A stretch of 64,000 nucleotides of DNA from Streptomyces leeuwenhoekii. Lineage in GTDB: Bacteria; Actinomycetota; Actinomycetes; Streptomycetales; Streptomycetaceae. Below are positions 10,309-19,801 of the stretch, piece by piece. The stretch is from NCBI RefSeq assembly GCF_001013905.1, contig NZ_LN831790.1, positions 5,346,001 to 5,410,000 of the forward strand. Direction: 5' to 3'. Within the stretch, counting starts at the first letter, position 1, and every line of letters begins with the position of its first letter. The position numbers and the translations under genes were made by a program. The notes beneath the pieces are model-generated. The model was not told where the DNA came from. It saw nothing but the letters and a program-made list of their open reading frames with translations, and searched no databases.

Positions 10309-10414
10309 GCCCGTGCGCCCCCCTTCGCATCCACCCGGCCCTCCCACGGCCGTGGGGTGTGCCGGTCGCGGGCCGCCCCCTGCGGCCCGCGAGGCCCCCG
10401 TACACCGCGCGGCC

Positions 10415-11878
10415 TCAGACCGATCCTGCCCCCCGCGGCGCGGCCGGGAACGGCACGAGGGCCACCGTTACGTTGTCGTGGCCCCCGCCGTCCAGGGCGT
10501 GGCCGACCAGGACACGGGCGCTGTGCAGCGGGTTGACGGCGGCGTCCGCGGGCACCACGTGGGCCATCTCCGCGGCGGACTCCGCGTAGTTCCACAGGCC
10601 GTCCGTGCAGACCACGACCACTCCGGGCCGGTCCGGCTTGAACGTGGCGGTGTGCGGGTCCAGTTCGTAGGCGTCCGCGCCGAGCCAGCCGGTGATCGCG
10701 TGGGCGCGCTCGTCGGCGTACGCCTCGGCCTCGCTCATCAGGCCGGCGGCCACCATCTGCGCGGCCCAGGAGTCGTCCTCGGTGAGCCGGGCCGCGGGCG
10801 CGCCGCGGTCGGTGGGCACCCAGTAGGCGCGGCTGTCGCCGACCCAGCCGACCACCAGCAGGCCGGAGGTCACCACCGCGCCGACCAGGGTGCAGGCCGG
10901 GGCGTTCTGGTGCGGGGCCTGCTCGCGGGCCGTGGCGGGCTCGTCCGCCAGCGCGTTGACGGCGTGCGAGGCGGCGACGATCGCGTCGTGCATGGCCTGC
11001 TGGGGGTGGGTGCCCCGAGGGAGGGCGGCCAGCAGCGACTCGCCGGCCGCGCGGGACGCGGCCAGGGAGGCGTCGTCCGGGCGGGTCGCCGACGACACGC
11101 CGTCGCAGACGATCGCGACAGCGGCCGGGGACCCGTCGGGCAGGACGGTGTGGCCGACGGTGAACGCGTCCTCGTTGCGGTGGTGGCGCAGACCGCGGTC
11201 GCTGACCGCGGCGACCGGGCCCGACTCCTGCTCCAGGTGGTCGCGTTCGCGGGGCTGGGCGTGCCCGCAGTGCTCGCAGTAGCCGTCGTCGTCCACCCGG
11301 CCGGCGCGGCAGGCCACGCACACCGGGACGCCCCCGGCCGGTTCCGCCGCCGCGCCCTGGGCCGGGACGCCGGCGGGCACCCGCGGATCGGGCGCCTGCG
11401 CCGGGGCCGGGACCGGCTCCTGCGGCGCGACCGCCGGGGGGTACAGCGGCTGCGGCGGGACCTGCGCGGGCAACTGCGCTGACGGCGGCGGTCCCTGGGG
11501 CGGCGGCGGTACCGGCGTGCCCGGCGGTGCCTGCGGCGGTGGGGGCACCTGGGGCGGCGGTGGCTGGGGCGGCTGCACGGGCCGCGGCGGGTCGGCGGCC
11601 AGGGGGCCGCCGCCCGAGTCCGTGCCCGGCAGGTCCGCCGGCCGGTGCACGGGGTCGGGACGGCCGGAGCCGTCCGCCTGGGGCGCCGCGGGCCACTCCA
11701 CGCCGGCGGCCCGGCCCGGAGCCGCGCCGTGCAAAGCGATCGTCGGGTGGTCCTCGGGCCGCGCCGGTACGGCGGACAGGTCGTATCCGCACGCACCGCA
11801 GAAACGGTCACCCGACTCCAGGGGCTCCGCACAGCTCGGACACGTCGGCAAAGCGGCCTGCTGAGGCATCTGCGACAT
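10415..11878 (-). CDS. PP2C-family phosphatase with zinc ribbons
   Basis: A 487-residue protein. One zinc ribbon lies at residues 13-31 (CPSC...CGACG), a long Pro-rich linker at ~90-185, a second ribbon at 187-205 (CVAC...CEHCG), then a PP2C/PPM phosphatase domain to the end. Metal-binding and catalytic motifs are present: SDRGLRHHRNEDAF (Asp237), VCDGVSS (Asp259), GDSRAYW, TDGLWNY and GGHDNVTV. It dephosphorylates Ser/Thr-phosphoproteins. The start is an ATG 3 nt after the pknG stop (TAG-TTG-ATG), so translation is probably coupled to the kinase. A kinase-phosphatase pair in one operon implies a reversible switch. Confidence 0.92.
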   Translation of the reverse strand: MSQMPQQAALPTCPSCAEPLESGDRFCGACGYDLSAVPARPEDHPTIALHGAAPGRAAGVEWPAAPQADGSGRPDPVHRPADLPGTDSGGGPLAADPPRPVQPPQPPPPQVPPPPQAPPGTPVPPPPQGPPPSAQLPAQVPPQPLYPPAVAPQEPVPAPAQAPDPRVPAGVPAQGAAAEPAGGVPVCVACRAGRVDDDGYCEHCGHAQPRERDHLEQESGPVAAVSDRGLRHHRNEDAFTVGHTVLPDGSPAAVAIVCDGVSSATRPDDASLAASRAAGESLLAALPRGTHPQQAMHDAIVAASHAVNALADEPATAREQAPHQNAPACTLVGAVVTSGLLVVGWVGDSRAYWVPTDRGAPAARLTEDDSWAAQMVAAGLMSEAEAYADERAHAITGWLGADAYELDPHTATFKPDRPGVVVVCTDGLWNYAESAAEMAHVVPADAAVNPLHSARVLVGHALDGGGHDNVTVALVPFPAAPRGAGSV

Positions 11879-11881
11879 CAA

Positions 11882-14518
11882 CTACACCCACGTTCGGGGG
11901 CGGTAACGGTTGGCACGTTCCACCAGGTCGATCCTCTCCTCGCCGCCCCGCGCCAGCCGGGCGAGCGTGCGGTACGCCCGCTCCAGGCCGAAACGCAGAC
12001 CCCGTTCGTCCAGGCCGCTGCCCAGCAGCGTCCGTCCCCCGGCGGCATGGGGGACCCCGCTGCTCGAAGCGGACCGCGAGCCCGGGGCAGGGACGGAACC
12101 CTGGCCCCCGGAGAGTACCCAGTCCAGCGCGCAGCCGAGGACTTCGGCCGACAGCCGCTCCCGGCGCGCCGGATCCAGACCGTACACGTCCAGCGCCTCC
12201 ACCTGCCGTGCGGCGGCGGTCAGATCGTCGGCGAGCGTCTCGTCGCCGGCGGTCGCCGCGCGCTGCCGCAGCCTGGCCCGGACGGCCGCCACCCGCGCCG
12301 CCGTGTAGTGGATGGAGGACTCCGGGACCGACTCCAGGGTCCGTACGGCGCCGCCGCGGTCGCCCGCCGCCAGCCGGACGCGGGCCAGGCCGAAGGCGGC
12401 GCTGACATGGCCGGGGTCGGCCGCCCACACCAGGTGGTAGTACCCGGCGGCGTCGTCCGGCCGCCCCAGCACCTCCGCGCACAGGCCGAGCGCCAGCTTG
12501 GGCGCGACCTCGCCGGGGAAGGCGTCGTAGACGGCGTCGAACGCCAGGGCCGCGCCCTCGGGATCGCCGGTCGCGAGGGCGGCCACGCCCCGGTGCCACA
12601 CCACCCGCCAGTCGTCGGGCCGTTCGTCCTCCAGTGCGGTCAGGATCCGCAGCGCGCCGGGCGTGTCGCCGGTCTCCAGCAAGGCCCGGATCCACCGCAG
12701 CCGGGTCTCGACCGAGGGCGCCGGCGTCGCGGCCAGCGCGGCGAGCAGCTCGCCCGGCGCGGACGCCACGAGGCCCGCCAGGAAACCGGCGTCCGGGTCG
12801 TCCGGGTCCACCCGGGGGACGGGCAGGGCGAGCGCGGCGGCGGTGGCGTCGACGGGCTTCACCAGCCGGGCGGGGCCGCCTGGTCCGGGGGTGCCGGGCC
12901 GCGGTGGCGTGCCCGCGGCCGGCGGGGCGGTGGCCGCGCGCCCGCGCCGCCGGAACCCCTTCGGCACCGGCCGCGCCCCCAGCCGCGACACCTCCCCGTC
13001 CAGCTCCGGGAACAACTCCGTGTCCGTCACCCGCGTCTCGGGGCCGAACAGCGTCGACAGGGCGGGCCGGGCCCGGCCCGTCCGGAGCGAGACCACCTCG
13101 CGCAGCACACCCGTGAGCTGCTCCGCCATCTCCTGCGCGGAGGCGAACCGGCGGGCCGGATCGGGGTCGGTGGCGCGCACCAGGAGGCGGTGGAAGGACG
13201 CGTACCGGCGGAAGACCCCGACCGAGCCGCGGTCGGGCAGCGAGTCGGCGTGGACGGTGGTGCAGCCCTGGAAGTCGAAGGTGAGGACGGCGAGGGTGCG
13301 GCCCACGGTGTACAGGTCGGAGGCGACCGACGGGCCCACCTCGGCGATCTCCGGGGCCTGGTAGCCCACCGTGCCGTAGATGGCCGATTCCCCGTCGTCC
13401 ATCCGGCGCACCGCGCCCATGTCGATCAGCTTGAGCTGATCCTCCGTCTGGATGGCGTTGTCCGTCTTGAAGTCGCAGTACAGCAGGTTGCGGCTGTGCA
13501 GATGGCCGAGGGCCTCCAGCGCCTCGATGCCGTACGCGCACGCCTGCTCCACCGGCAGCGGGTCGCGCCGGCCCTCCGGGGTGCGGCGCGCGTTGGCTAT
13601 CTCCTTCAGGGACTTGCCGCCGACGTACTCCATCACGATGTAGCCGTCGAGGGAGCCGGTGCGCTGGTCGAGGTGCTCGACGAAGTTGTAGATGCGAACG
13701 ATGTTGGCGTGCTCGATCTCCGCGAGGAAGCGCCGCTCGGAGATCGCGGCGGCCATCGCGTCCTGGTCGCCGGTGTCCAGCAGGCCCTTGAGGACCACCC
13801 AGCGGTCGGAGACCGCCCGGTCCACCGCGAGATAGATCCAGCCGAGGCCGCCGTGGGCCAGGCAGCCCGCCACCTCGTACTGGCCGTGCACCACGTCCCC
13901 GGCCCGCAGCTTGGGGAGGAACGAGTAGGGGTGGCCGCACTCGGTGCAGAAGCCCTCCGTGCGCCCGGGGCGCCCGGCGCGGGCGCGGCCCACCGGCGCG
14001 CCGCAGTCGGAACGCGAGCAGAACCGCTTGCGCTCGGGCACCTGAGGACGGTCCAGCACCATCGAGCGGGGGTCGGGCCGCGGGATCGGCGGGACCTCCA
14101 CGAGCCCGGCGCCCAGGCGCCCGCGCGCGGAGGAACCGGCGGCCGAGCCCGAACTGCGCACCGACAGCGATCGGCTCGTCGACCTGCCCGACAGGGAGCG
14201 CGAGAGCCGGCCCGACACCGAGCGGCGGGACCCCGACGAGGCCGGTGCCTCCGGCCCGCCCGGCGTATCCGGCGACGGTGCGGGCGTACGCGAACCGCTG
14301 CCGCCGCTGCCCGCCGGGCGGCGGGCGTGGGTCACCCCGGTGGGGGCGGAGCCCACCGTGCCGTCCCCGGGCCCCGGGCTCGGCCCGGGAGGGGAGGAGA
14401 CCGCCGCCGCCCCGGCCGGTGCCAGGCCGCAGGTGCCGCAGTACAGCGCGCCGCCGCCCATGTCCTCGTAGGCGCCGTCACAGCCGGGCCGCCGGCACGG
14501 CCGCCCCGCCTCGCTCAT
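11882..14518 (-). CDS. pknG: PknG-type Ser/Thr protein kinase
   Basis: An 878-residue soluble kinase with the full PknG layout. Residues 1-160 are a zinc-ribbon (CDGAY...CGTCG) and Ser/Arg-rich N-terminus. A rubredoxin-like metal site follows (Cys167, Cys172, Cys191, Cys194). The kinase domain is ~213-480, with glycine loop LAHGGLGWIY, Lys244, catalytic Asp349 in the YCDFKTDN loop, and DMG at 366-368. The C-terminal half is TPR-like. Near-identical segments to mycobacterial PknG (for example GYIVMEYVGG, QLKLID, APEI, YTVGRTLA) make the assignment secure. PknG controls glutamate and TCA metabolism through FHA proteins. It is followed immediately by the PP2C gene and preceded by coiled-coil, GlnH-like and GlnX-like genes, the same set that feeds amino-acid signals to PknG in mycobacteria. 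Confidence 0.95.
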   Translation of the reverse strand: MSEAGRPCRRPGCDGAYEDMGGGALYCGTCGLAPAGAAAVSSPPGPSPGPGDGTVGSAPTGVTHARRPAGSGGSGSRTPAPSPDTPGGPEAPASSGSRRSVSGRLSRSLSGRSTSRSLSVRSSGSAAGSSARGRLGAGLVEVPPIPRPDPRSMVLDRPQVPERKRFCSRSDCGAPVGRARAGRPGRTEGFCTECGHPYSFLPKLRAGDVVHGQYEVAGCLAHGGLGWIYLAVDRAVSDRWVVLKGLLDTGDQDAMAAAISERRFLAEIEHANIVRIYNFVEHLDQRTGSLDGYIVMEYVGGKSLKEIANARRTPEGRRDPLPVEQACAYGIEALEALGHLHSRNLLYCDFKTDNAIQTEDQLKLIDMGAVRRMDDGESAIYGTVGYQAPEIAEVGPSVASDLYTVGRTLAVLTFDFQGCTTVHADSLPDRGSVGVFRRYASFHRLLVRATDPDPARRFASAQEMAEQLTGVLREVVSLRTGRARPALSTLFGPETRVTDTELFPELDGEVSRLGARPVPKGFRRRGRAATAPPAAGTPPRPGTPGPGGPARLVKPVDATAAALALPVPRVDPDDPDAGFLAGLVASAPGELLAALAATPAPSVETRLRWIRALLETGDTPGALRILTALEDERPDDWRVVWHRGVAALATGDPEGAALAFDAVYDAFPGEVAPKLALGLCAEVLGRPDDAAGYYHLVWAADPGHVSAAFGLARVRLAAGDRGGAVRTLESVPESSIHYTAARVAAVRARLRQRAATAGDETLADDLTAAARQVEALDVYGLDPARRERLSAEVLGCALDWVLSGGQGSVPAPGSRSASSSGVPHAAGGRTLLGSGLDERGLRFGLERAYRTLARLARGGEERIDLVERANRYRPRTWV

Positions 14519-14540
14519 CGCGCCGCCTCCCCCTCGTCGC

Positions 14541-15902
14541 TCACCCGCCCGGCCCCACGTCCTCGCGGTCGTCGCGGTCCTCGCGGAGCTCGCGCGGGCC
14601 GCCCTGCCCCGGCACGCGCGGGGCCGCGCCGAGCATCTCCGCCACCGTCCGCTGGTAGCGCAGCACGGCCTGTTCGGCGGCGCGCAGGTCGCAGGGCGCG
14701 CTCCACAGCATGCGCCGCGCCTTCTCGTAACGCTCCACCAGCTCCGGGTCCTCCGCCAGGCCGTGCCGGGCCACCTTCGCCTTGTAGGCGTCGAGACGGC
14801 CGCGCAGCTCGGCGCGGACGGCCAGCGGCGCGGTCACCGCGGTCAGCGACTCGCGGGCGCGCAGCAGCTCCTCCTCCGCCTTCTGCTCCAGCGACTCCAG
14901 CAGCGGGGACAGCCGGTGCCACTGGGCGTGCCGGCGGTACTCGGCCGCCGCCGCGAGCTGCTCCTGGAGCGCGGTCGGGGGTCCGCTGACGACCGGCACC
15001 TCCGTGGCGGCGATCTTCGCGAGGACCTCGCCGCGCGCGGCGCGCGCCTCGGCGAGCGTGCGGTCCGCGCGGCTGAGCAGGTCCCGCAGCTTCACGATCC
15101 GCTGCTCCGCGTCCTGGCGCACCGTCAGCACCGCGTCGATCTCGCGGCGTACGTCCTCCAGGGCGCGCGCCTCCCGGTCGTACACCGTGGTGTCGGGCCT
15201 GCCGCCGCCCGGGGCGGAGCTGCCCTCGGCCGGCCGCCAGAACGCCAGCGGGTCCGACACCACCTCCTCGCGCAGCCTGGTCAGGGTGCGCGTGATGCGT
15301 TCCAGATCGTCGCCGGCCGGGTGCTCGCCGGGGCGGACGCCGACGGAGTGCGCGAGCCGGCGGGTGCGCCGGAGTTCGGCGGCGAGCAGATCGATGCGGG
15401 CGGGCAGCGCCGACCAGACCGCGTCCGCGGCGACGACCACGTCCAGCGAGGCCGCGTACAGCTCGTTCATCCGGTCCACGAGCGCGGCGAGGGTGAAGCG
15501 TTCGCCGAGGCGGGCCGGGGCGCCGTCGGGCGCGGGCGCCCCGGCGCCCGCGACGGCGCCGCCCGCGACGGTGACGCACTCCCCGCGCAGCAGGCCGGTC
15601 AGTTCCGCCAGGTCCTCGGAGCTGGACCAGCGGCGGCGGGCGCGGATCTCCCGGGCGGTGCGCAGCGCGTCCGTGTAGGCGTCGAAGTACGTCCACAGCA
15701 GGGTGATCGACGCCTCCGTGGCCCGCCAGCGCTCCTCGGTGACACCGGTCAGGGCGGCGCCTTCGAGGAGTCTGCGGCCCGCGTGGTCCTGGAGGGCGAG
15801 CAGCGAGGTCTCGATCGCCTCGTGCTCCGCGCCGAGCCGCGCCAGCGCACGGTCCACCTCGTCCCGGTCCATCACCGGCCCGGTGGGTCCCGTGTCGCCC
15901 AT
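14541..15902 (-). CDS. coiled-coil protein of the PknG-GlnX cluster
   Basis: A 453-residue soluble protein that is almost entirely alpha-helical. Long heptad-like stretches occur at ~15-110 and ~200-430 (for example DAEQRIVKLRDLLSRADRTLAEARAA). There are no catalytic motifs, Cys clusters or membrane segments. It lies between the glutamate-binding protein and pknG, 22 nt upstream of the kinase start, with a good GAGAGG ribosome-binding site. No counterpart exists in the mycobacterial pknG-glnH-glnX operon as I know it, so it looks like a Streptomyces addition, perhaps a scaffold. Function unknown. Confidence 0.85.
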   Translation of the reverse strand: MGDTGPTGPVMDRDEVDRALARLGAEHEAIETSLLALQDHAGRRLLEGAALTGVTEERWRATEASITLLWTYFDAYTDALRTAREIRARRRWSSSEDLAELTGLLRGECVTVAGGAVAGAGAPAPDGAPARLGERFTLAALVDRMNELYAASLDVVVAADAVWSALPARIDLLAAELRRTRRLAHSVGVRPGEHPAGDDLERITRTLTRLREEVVSDPLAFWRPAEGSSAPGGGRPDTTVYDREARALEDVRREIDAVLTVRQDAEQRIVKLRDLLSRADRTLAEARAARGEVLAKIAATEVPVVSGPPTALQEQLAAAAEYRRHAQWHRLSPLLESLEQKAEEELLRARESLTAVTAPLAVRAELRGRLDAYKAKVARHGLAEDPELVERYEKARRMLWSAPCDLRAAEQAVLRYQRTVAEMLGAAPRVPGQGGPRELREDRDDREDVGPGG

Positions 15903-15955
15903 CGATCACCTCTCGCTGCTGTGGGTGGTTGCGGTCGGGTCATGCTCCGGTGGCG

Positions 15956-17017
15956 TCAGCTCTCGCGCAGGTACGCGGGGGCCGGCGGCTTCGACCCCGC
16001 CGGGTCGTCGCCCAGTGTCGCCGACAGCCAGCGGTCGTAGGACGCCTGCCAGCCGCCGGTCCGGTCCTCGCGGAAGTCCACCAGGACCCGGTTGACCCGG
16101 CGTACCAGATCGTCGGCGTCCTTCTTCATCGCCACGCCGTAGTACTCGGTGGTGAACGCCTCCCCCTTCAGCTCCACCGTGGGGTCCTGCGCGGCCTGGC
16201 TGGCGGCGAGCGCGGTGTCGGTGACCACCGCGTCCACCTCGCCGAGCTGGAGCCGGACCAGGCAGTCCAGCTGGCTGGGGACGGTGGTGGAGAAGTCCGC
16301 GGAGGGCACCAGCCTGCCGCTCGCGCGGTCCGCCTCCAGGGTGCTGTACGCCGTCGAACCCGCCGCCGTGCAGATCCGCTTGCCGGCCAGCGTCCCGTCG
16401 TAGCCCGTGACCGGCGAGGACTTCGGGGCCAGCAACTGCTGGCCGCTGCGGAAGTAGGGCGCGGAGAAGGCGACGTCGCGGATGCGGTCGCAGTTGATGG
16501 TCATGGTGCGCACGACCATGTCGACCCGGCCGTCCTGGATGGCCGGGATGCGCTGGTCGGTGGGGATCGCCTTGAACTGGACCGCGTTGCGGTCGCCGAG
16601 GATGTCCTCGGCGATGCGGCGCACCAGATCGATGTCGAAGCCCTCCAGCTCGGCGTCGCCGCCGCCGTTGGGGTCGCGGTAGCCCCAGCGGTAGCTGTTC
16701 TGGTCGACGCCGACGATCAGTTTGCGCTTCCCGCCCGGGCGTTCCTTGATCGTCGTGATCGTGGGTCCGTCCTCGCGGGACGGCGGCAGCGTCTGCTTCT
16801 CCGGCTCCGAGCACGTCTGCGCCGCCCGCGCCTGACTGCCCTGTGCGAGGCCCCGGCCGCCGTGGGCCCCGCCGCCGTCGCCGTGCGACCGGGCCACCGG
16901 CAGCAGCAGCACGAAAGCCAGCGCGAGGGCGCAGACGACCGCCATCGCGCCCACCCCGCCCCAGCCCCGCAGGCTGGCCCGCAGACGCCGGGCGCGGATT
17001 CTCACGCCCCCTTCCAC
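15956..17017 (-). CDS. glnH: GlnH-like glutamate-binding sensor protein, membrane-anchored
   Basis: A 353-residue protein with an N-terminal basic segment and one membrane helix (~22-42), then a family 3 solute-binding domain (KLIVGVDQNSYRWGYRDPN...GFDIDLVRRIAEDILGD...AIPTDQRIPAIQDGRVDMVVRTMTI). The amino-acid-binding signatures are intact. Unlike mycobacterial GlnH it has no lipobox cysteine after the hydrophobic segment, so it should be held by an uncleaved helix. No ABC permease or ATPase lies nearby, which favours a sensor role delivering Asp/Glu status to the GlnX-like protein and PknG. I chose GTG 17017, preceded by GAGGAGG; GTG 17005 is also possible. It lies 49 nt after the GlnX-like gene. 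Confidence 0.85.
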   Translation of the reverse strand: MEGGVRIRARRLRASLRGWGGVGAMAVVCALALAFVLLLPVARSHGDGGGAHGGRGLAQGSQARAAQTCSEPEKQTLPPSREDGPTITTIKERPGGKRKLIVGVDQNSYRWGYRDPNGGGDAELEGFDIDLVRRIAEDILGDRNAVQFKAIPTDQRIPAIQDGRVDMVVRTMTINCDRIRDVAFSAPYFRSGQQLLAPKSSPVTGYDGTLAGKRICTAAGSTAYSTLEADRASGRLVPSADFSTTVPSQLDCLVRLQLGEVDAVVTDTALAASQAAQDPTVELKGEAFTTEYYGVAMKKDADDLVRRVNRVLVDFREDRTGGWQASYDRWLSATLGDDPAGSKPPAPAYLRES

Positions 17018-17066
17018 CGGTCCTCCTCTCCGGTACCGCGACCGTTCCCCGCGCGCGCCGGCGCTC

Positions 17067-18437
17067 TCACCGGTACTCCGACAGCCTGCGGCCGATGCCC
17101 AGCACCACCCCGGCCGCACCCAGGACGCCGAGGACCGCGGCGCCCACCGGCAGCCCGGCCAGCGCGTCCCGGCCCGCCTCGGCCGCCCGCGCGAACTCGC
17201 TCTCCTCGTGGTCGAGGGCGGCGGCGAGGTGGGCGTCGACGTTGTCGAAGCACTCGCCCGTGGCGCCCTCGCCGCCGATCACCTTCTCCAGCGCCTGCCG
17301 GTAGTCGCCGTTCTCGTCCTGGGCGCGGGCCGCGGCATGGCGCTCGCGCCACCGCGCCGTGTTGCCGGCCGCCGCGGTGACCGGCCGCCGGCCCGCCCGG
17401 TCGTCGGCCAGGCGCGCGGCGTCCGCGAGCCGGGCGGTGAGGACGTCCATCTCCCGCCGGTAGTCGAGGTCGTAGGCGTCGTACGTGGTGCCGCCCGCCT
17501 TGCGGGTCTCCGCGCCGCGGGCGACCAGGGTCAGGTTCTCGTTGCCGCGCGCCTTGAGGGAGGCCACGCGGGCGTCGTGCAGCACGTCCAGGGAGCGTAC
17601 GCCGTGGTCGCGGGAGTCGCCGAGGTGGGCGCGGGCGAGACCGTGGCCGGCGACCAGCCACGTCAGGGCCACGGTGACGGCGGCGGTCGCGGCGACCAGG
17701 CCGGGGTTCAGGATCCGGTTGGTGCGCAGGTAGGTGCGGCGCTGGAGCCGGGCCAGCGCGGCCAGGGCGACGACGCCGAGGGCGAGGGCGGCCCACGGGT
17801 AGGGCATGGCCTCGGCGTAGTCGCCGCGCAGGCGCCGGTTCTCGCTCTCGTACAGCTCCTGCGCGGCCGGGAGCATCTCGTCCTGCATCGTGGTGTTGGC
17901 GTGGCGCAGATAGGCGCCGCCGACCGGGAAGCCCTGGCGGTTGTAGGTGCGGGCCCGCTCGATCAGGCCCTTGTACTGCGGCAGGAGGCGGTTGAGCTCG
18001 GTGATGGTCGCGGTGGCGGGGGAGCCCGGTTCCGAACCGGCGGCGGCCGTCACCAGCTTGGCGGCGGCGGTGCGGATGTCCTCCTCGTAGCGCTCGCGGG
18101 CCGCCTCGGTCTCCTGGCCCCCGGCGAGGAACCCGCTGGAGGCCGCGGTGTTGGCGTCGGCCAGGGAGCGGTAGATGTCGGCGGCCTCCGAGCTGAGGGG
18201 CTGGCTGCCGGTCAGGACGTCCTCGGCGGCGGCCGCGCGGCCGGCGGTCTGCCAGGCGGTGACGGCGCCGAAGGCGACGACGAGGAGGGCGACGACGGCG
18301 CCGACGACGCGCAGCCGTCCCGGCTCGGTGGTGGCGGCGGCGCGCAGGCGGTCGGCGCCCTCGGCGAAGGCGGTGCGGCGGGTCCCCGGCGGCGGGGGCG
18401 GGGCGGGCGGCGCGCCGCTCGTCGCGGTGTGAGTCAC
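17067..18437 (-). CDS. glnX: GlnX-like transmembrane signalling protein
   Basis: A 456-residue membrane protein. A Pro-rich cytoplasmic N-terminus leads to a membrane helix (~42-62), an extracytoplasmic helical domain, a central pair of hydrophobic segments (~215-265, split by QRRTYLRTN), a second extracytoplasmic helical domain, and a final helix (~425-445). This paired helical sensor layout, and the order GlnX-GlnH-PknG, match the mycobacterial system in which GlnX transmits amino-acid binding by GlnH to PknG. The start is GTG 18437 with GGGGGAGG 6 nt upstream. It is the first gene of the long minus-strand signalling run. Sequence similarity alone would be weak; context supports the name. 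Confidence 0.78.
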   Translation of the reverse strand: MTHTATSGAPPAPPPPPGTRRTAFAEGADRLRAAATTEPGRLRVVGAVVALLVVAFGAVTAWQTAGRAAAAEDVLTGSQPLSSEAADIYRSLADANTAASSGFLAGGQETEAARERYEEDIRTAAAKLVTAAAGSEPGSPATATITELNRLLPQYKGLIERARTYNRQGFPVGGAYLRHANTTMQDEMLPAAQELYESENRRLRGDYAEAMPYPWAALALGVVALAALARLQRRTYLRTNRILNPGLVAATAAVTVALTWLVAGHGLARAHLGDSRDHGVRSLDVLHDARVASLKARGNENLTLVARGAETRKAGGTTYDAYDLDYRREMDVLTARLADAARLADDRAGRRPVTAAAGNTARWRERHAAARAQDENGDYRQALEKVIGGEGATGECFDNVDAHLAAALDHEESEFARAAEAGRDALAGLPVGAAVLGVLGAAGVVLGIGRRLSEYR

Positions 18438-18703
18438 TGCCGGCCTCCCCCAGTGGTCATCCGTCGCCGCAAGTATCGCTGGCGGGACCGGTCCGCGCAC
18501 CGGCCTTCGCGGGATCTTGCCGGAACATGCCGGATCTTGGACCGGTCGCGGAGTTCCGCACCACGTCCGTCCAGGAACACGCCCGGATGTGGGGATTCGG
18601 TTCCCCGGGTGCGGGGGCCCGCGGCGGCGGGGGAGGGCGCCCGCGGCAGCCCGCGCGGACGCGCGGGGCGGGTGCGGGGCGCGGGGCGGGCCGGGGGGAG
18701 GCG

Positions 18704-19801
18704 CTACTTCGTCGTGTTCGGCGGCGGAGTCAGGGGGGATGCCGCCAGGGACTGCGGGGACGTGGTGCTGGCGTACGCCGAGGGGGCGGCGACCCCGGCC
18801 GCCGGGTCGGCGGCCCCGGTCTCGTCGGCGGGGGCCGTGGCGCCGCCGACGATCGGGATGTCGGCCGCGTCGAAGGCGCGCTTGATGCGCCAGCGCAGCT
18901 CCCGCTCGACGGTCAGGGACTTGCCCGGCATCGTCTTGGCCGAGACGCGGACCACCATCGAGTCGAGCAGGACGCTGTCCAGGCCGAGGATCTCGATCGG
19001 GCCCCACAGCAGCTCGTTCCACGGCTCCTCGCGGCTCATGCGCTCGCCGACGCCGCCGATGGTGGCCTTGACCTTGTCCAGGTCCTCACCGGAGCGGACG
19101 GTGACGTCCACCCCGGCGGTCGACCAGCCCTGCGAGAGGTTGCCGATGCGCTTGACCTCGCCGTTGCGGACGTACCAGATCTCGCCGTTCTCGCCGCGCA
19201 GCTTGGTCACGCGCAGACCGACCTCGATGACCTCGCCCGAGGCCACCCCCGCGTCGATGGTGTCGCCGACGCCGTACTGGTCCTCCAGGATCATGAAGAC
19301 GCCGGAGAGGAAGTCGGTGACCAGATTGCGGGCGCCGAAGCCGATCGCGACACCGGCGACACCGGCGGAGGCCAGCAGCGGTGCCAGATTGATCTGGAAG
19401 GTGCCCAGGACCATCAGGGCGGCGGTGCCCAGGATGACGAAGCTCGCCATCGAGCGCAGCACCGAGCCGATGGCCTGGGAGCGCTGGCGGCGGCGCTCGG
19501 CGTTGACCAGCAGGCCGCCCAGCGCGGTGCCGTCCACCGCCTGGACCGTGCGGTTCATCCGGTCTATCAGCTTGGTGATCGCCCGCCGCACCACCGCGCG
19601 GAGCACCGCCGCGATCACGACGATCAGCAGCACCCGCAGACCGATCGCGAGCCATGTCGACCAGTTCTCCTCCACCCAGCTCGCGGCGTTGGTCGCGCCC
19701 TGCTGGGCGTCCTGGAGGGTGGGGACCGTCGGGGGACCCGTGTCGGACGGCGACGGCGACGGCGAGGGGCCGGCGGCCATCAGGACGGCGGACAGGGACA
19801 C
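18704..19801 (-). CDS. MscS-family mechanosensitive ion channel
   Basis: A 365-residue small-conductance channel. A short N-terminus is followed by a helix at ~45-68, a basic cytoplasmic loop, helices at ~110-130 and ~137-160, then the pore-lining MscS signature (GVAGVAIGFGARNLVTDFLSGVFMILEDQYGVGD) and the beta-domain (GEVIEVGLRVTKLRGENGEIWYVRNGEV). The C-terminal tail from ~320 is Ala/Pro/Thr-rich and disordered. It releases solutes on hypo-osmotic shock. The start is GTG 19801 with GGAGG 7 nt upstream; a longer start at 19879 lacks such a site. The 266 bp between this gene and the GlnX-like gene hold nothing I can name. Confidence 0.92.
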   Translation of the reverse strand: MSLSAVLMAAGPSPSPSPSDTGPPTVPTLQDAQQGATNAASWVEENWSTWLAIGLRVLLIVVIAAVLRAVVRRAITKLIDRMNRTVQAVDGTALGGLLVNAERRRQRSQAIGSVLRSMASFVILGTAALMVLGTFQINLAPLLASAGVAGVAIGFGARNLVTDFLSGVFMILEDQYGVGDTIDAGVASGEVIEVGLRVTKLRGENGEIWYVRNGEVKRIGNLSQGWSTAGVDVTVRSGEDLDKVKATIGGVGERMSREEPWNELLWGPIEILGLDSVLLDSMVVRVSAKTMPGKSLTVERELRWRIKRAFDAADIPIVGGATAPADETGAADPAAGVAAPSAYASTTSPQSLAASPLTPPPNTTK

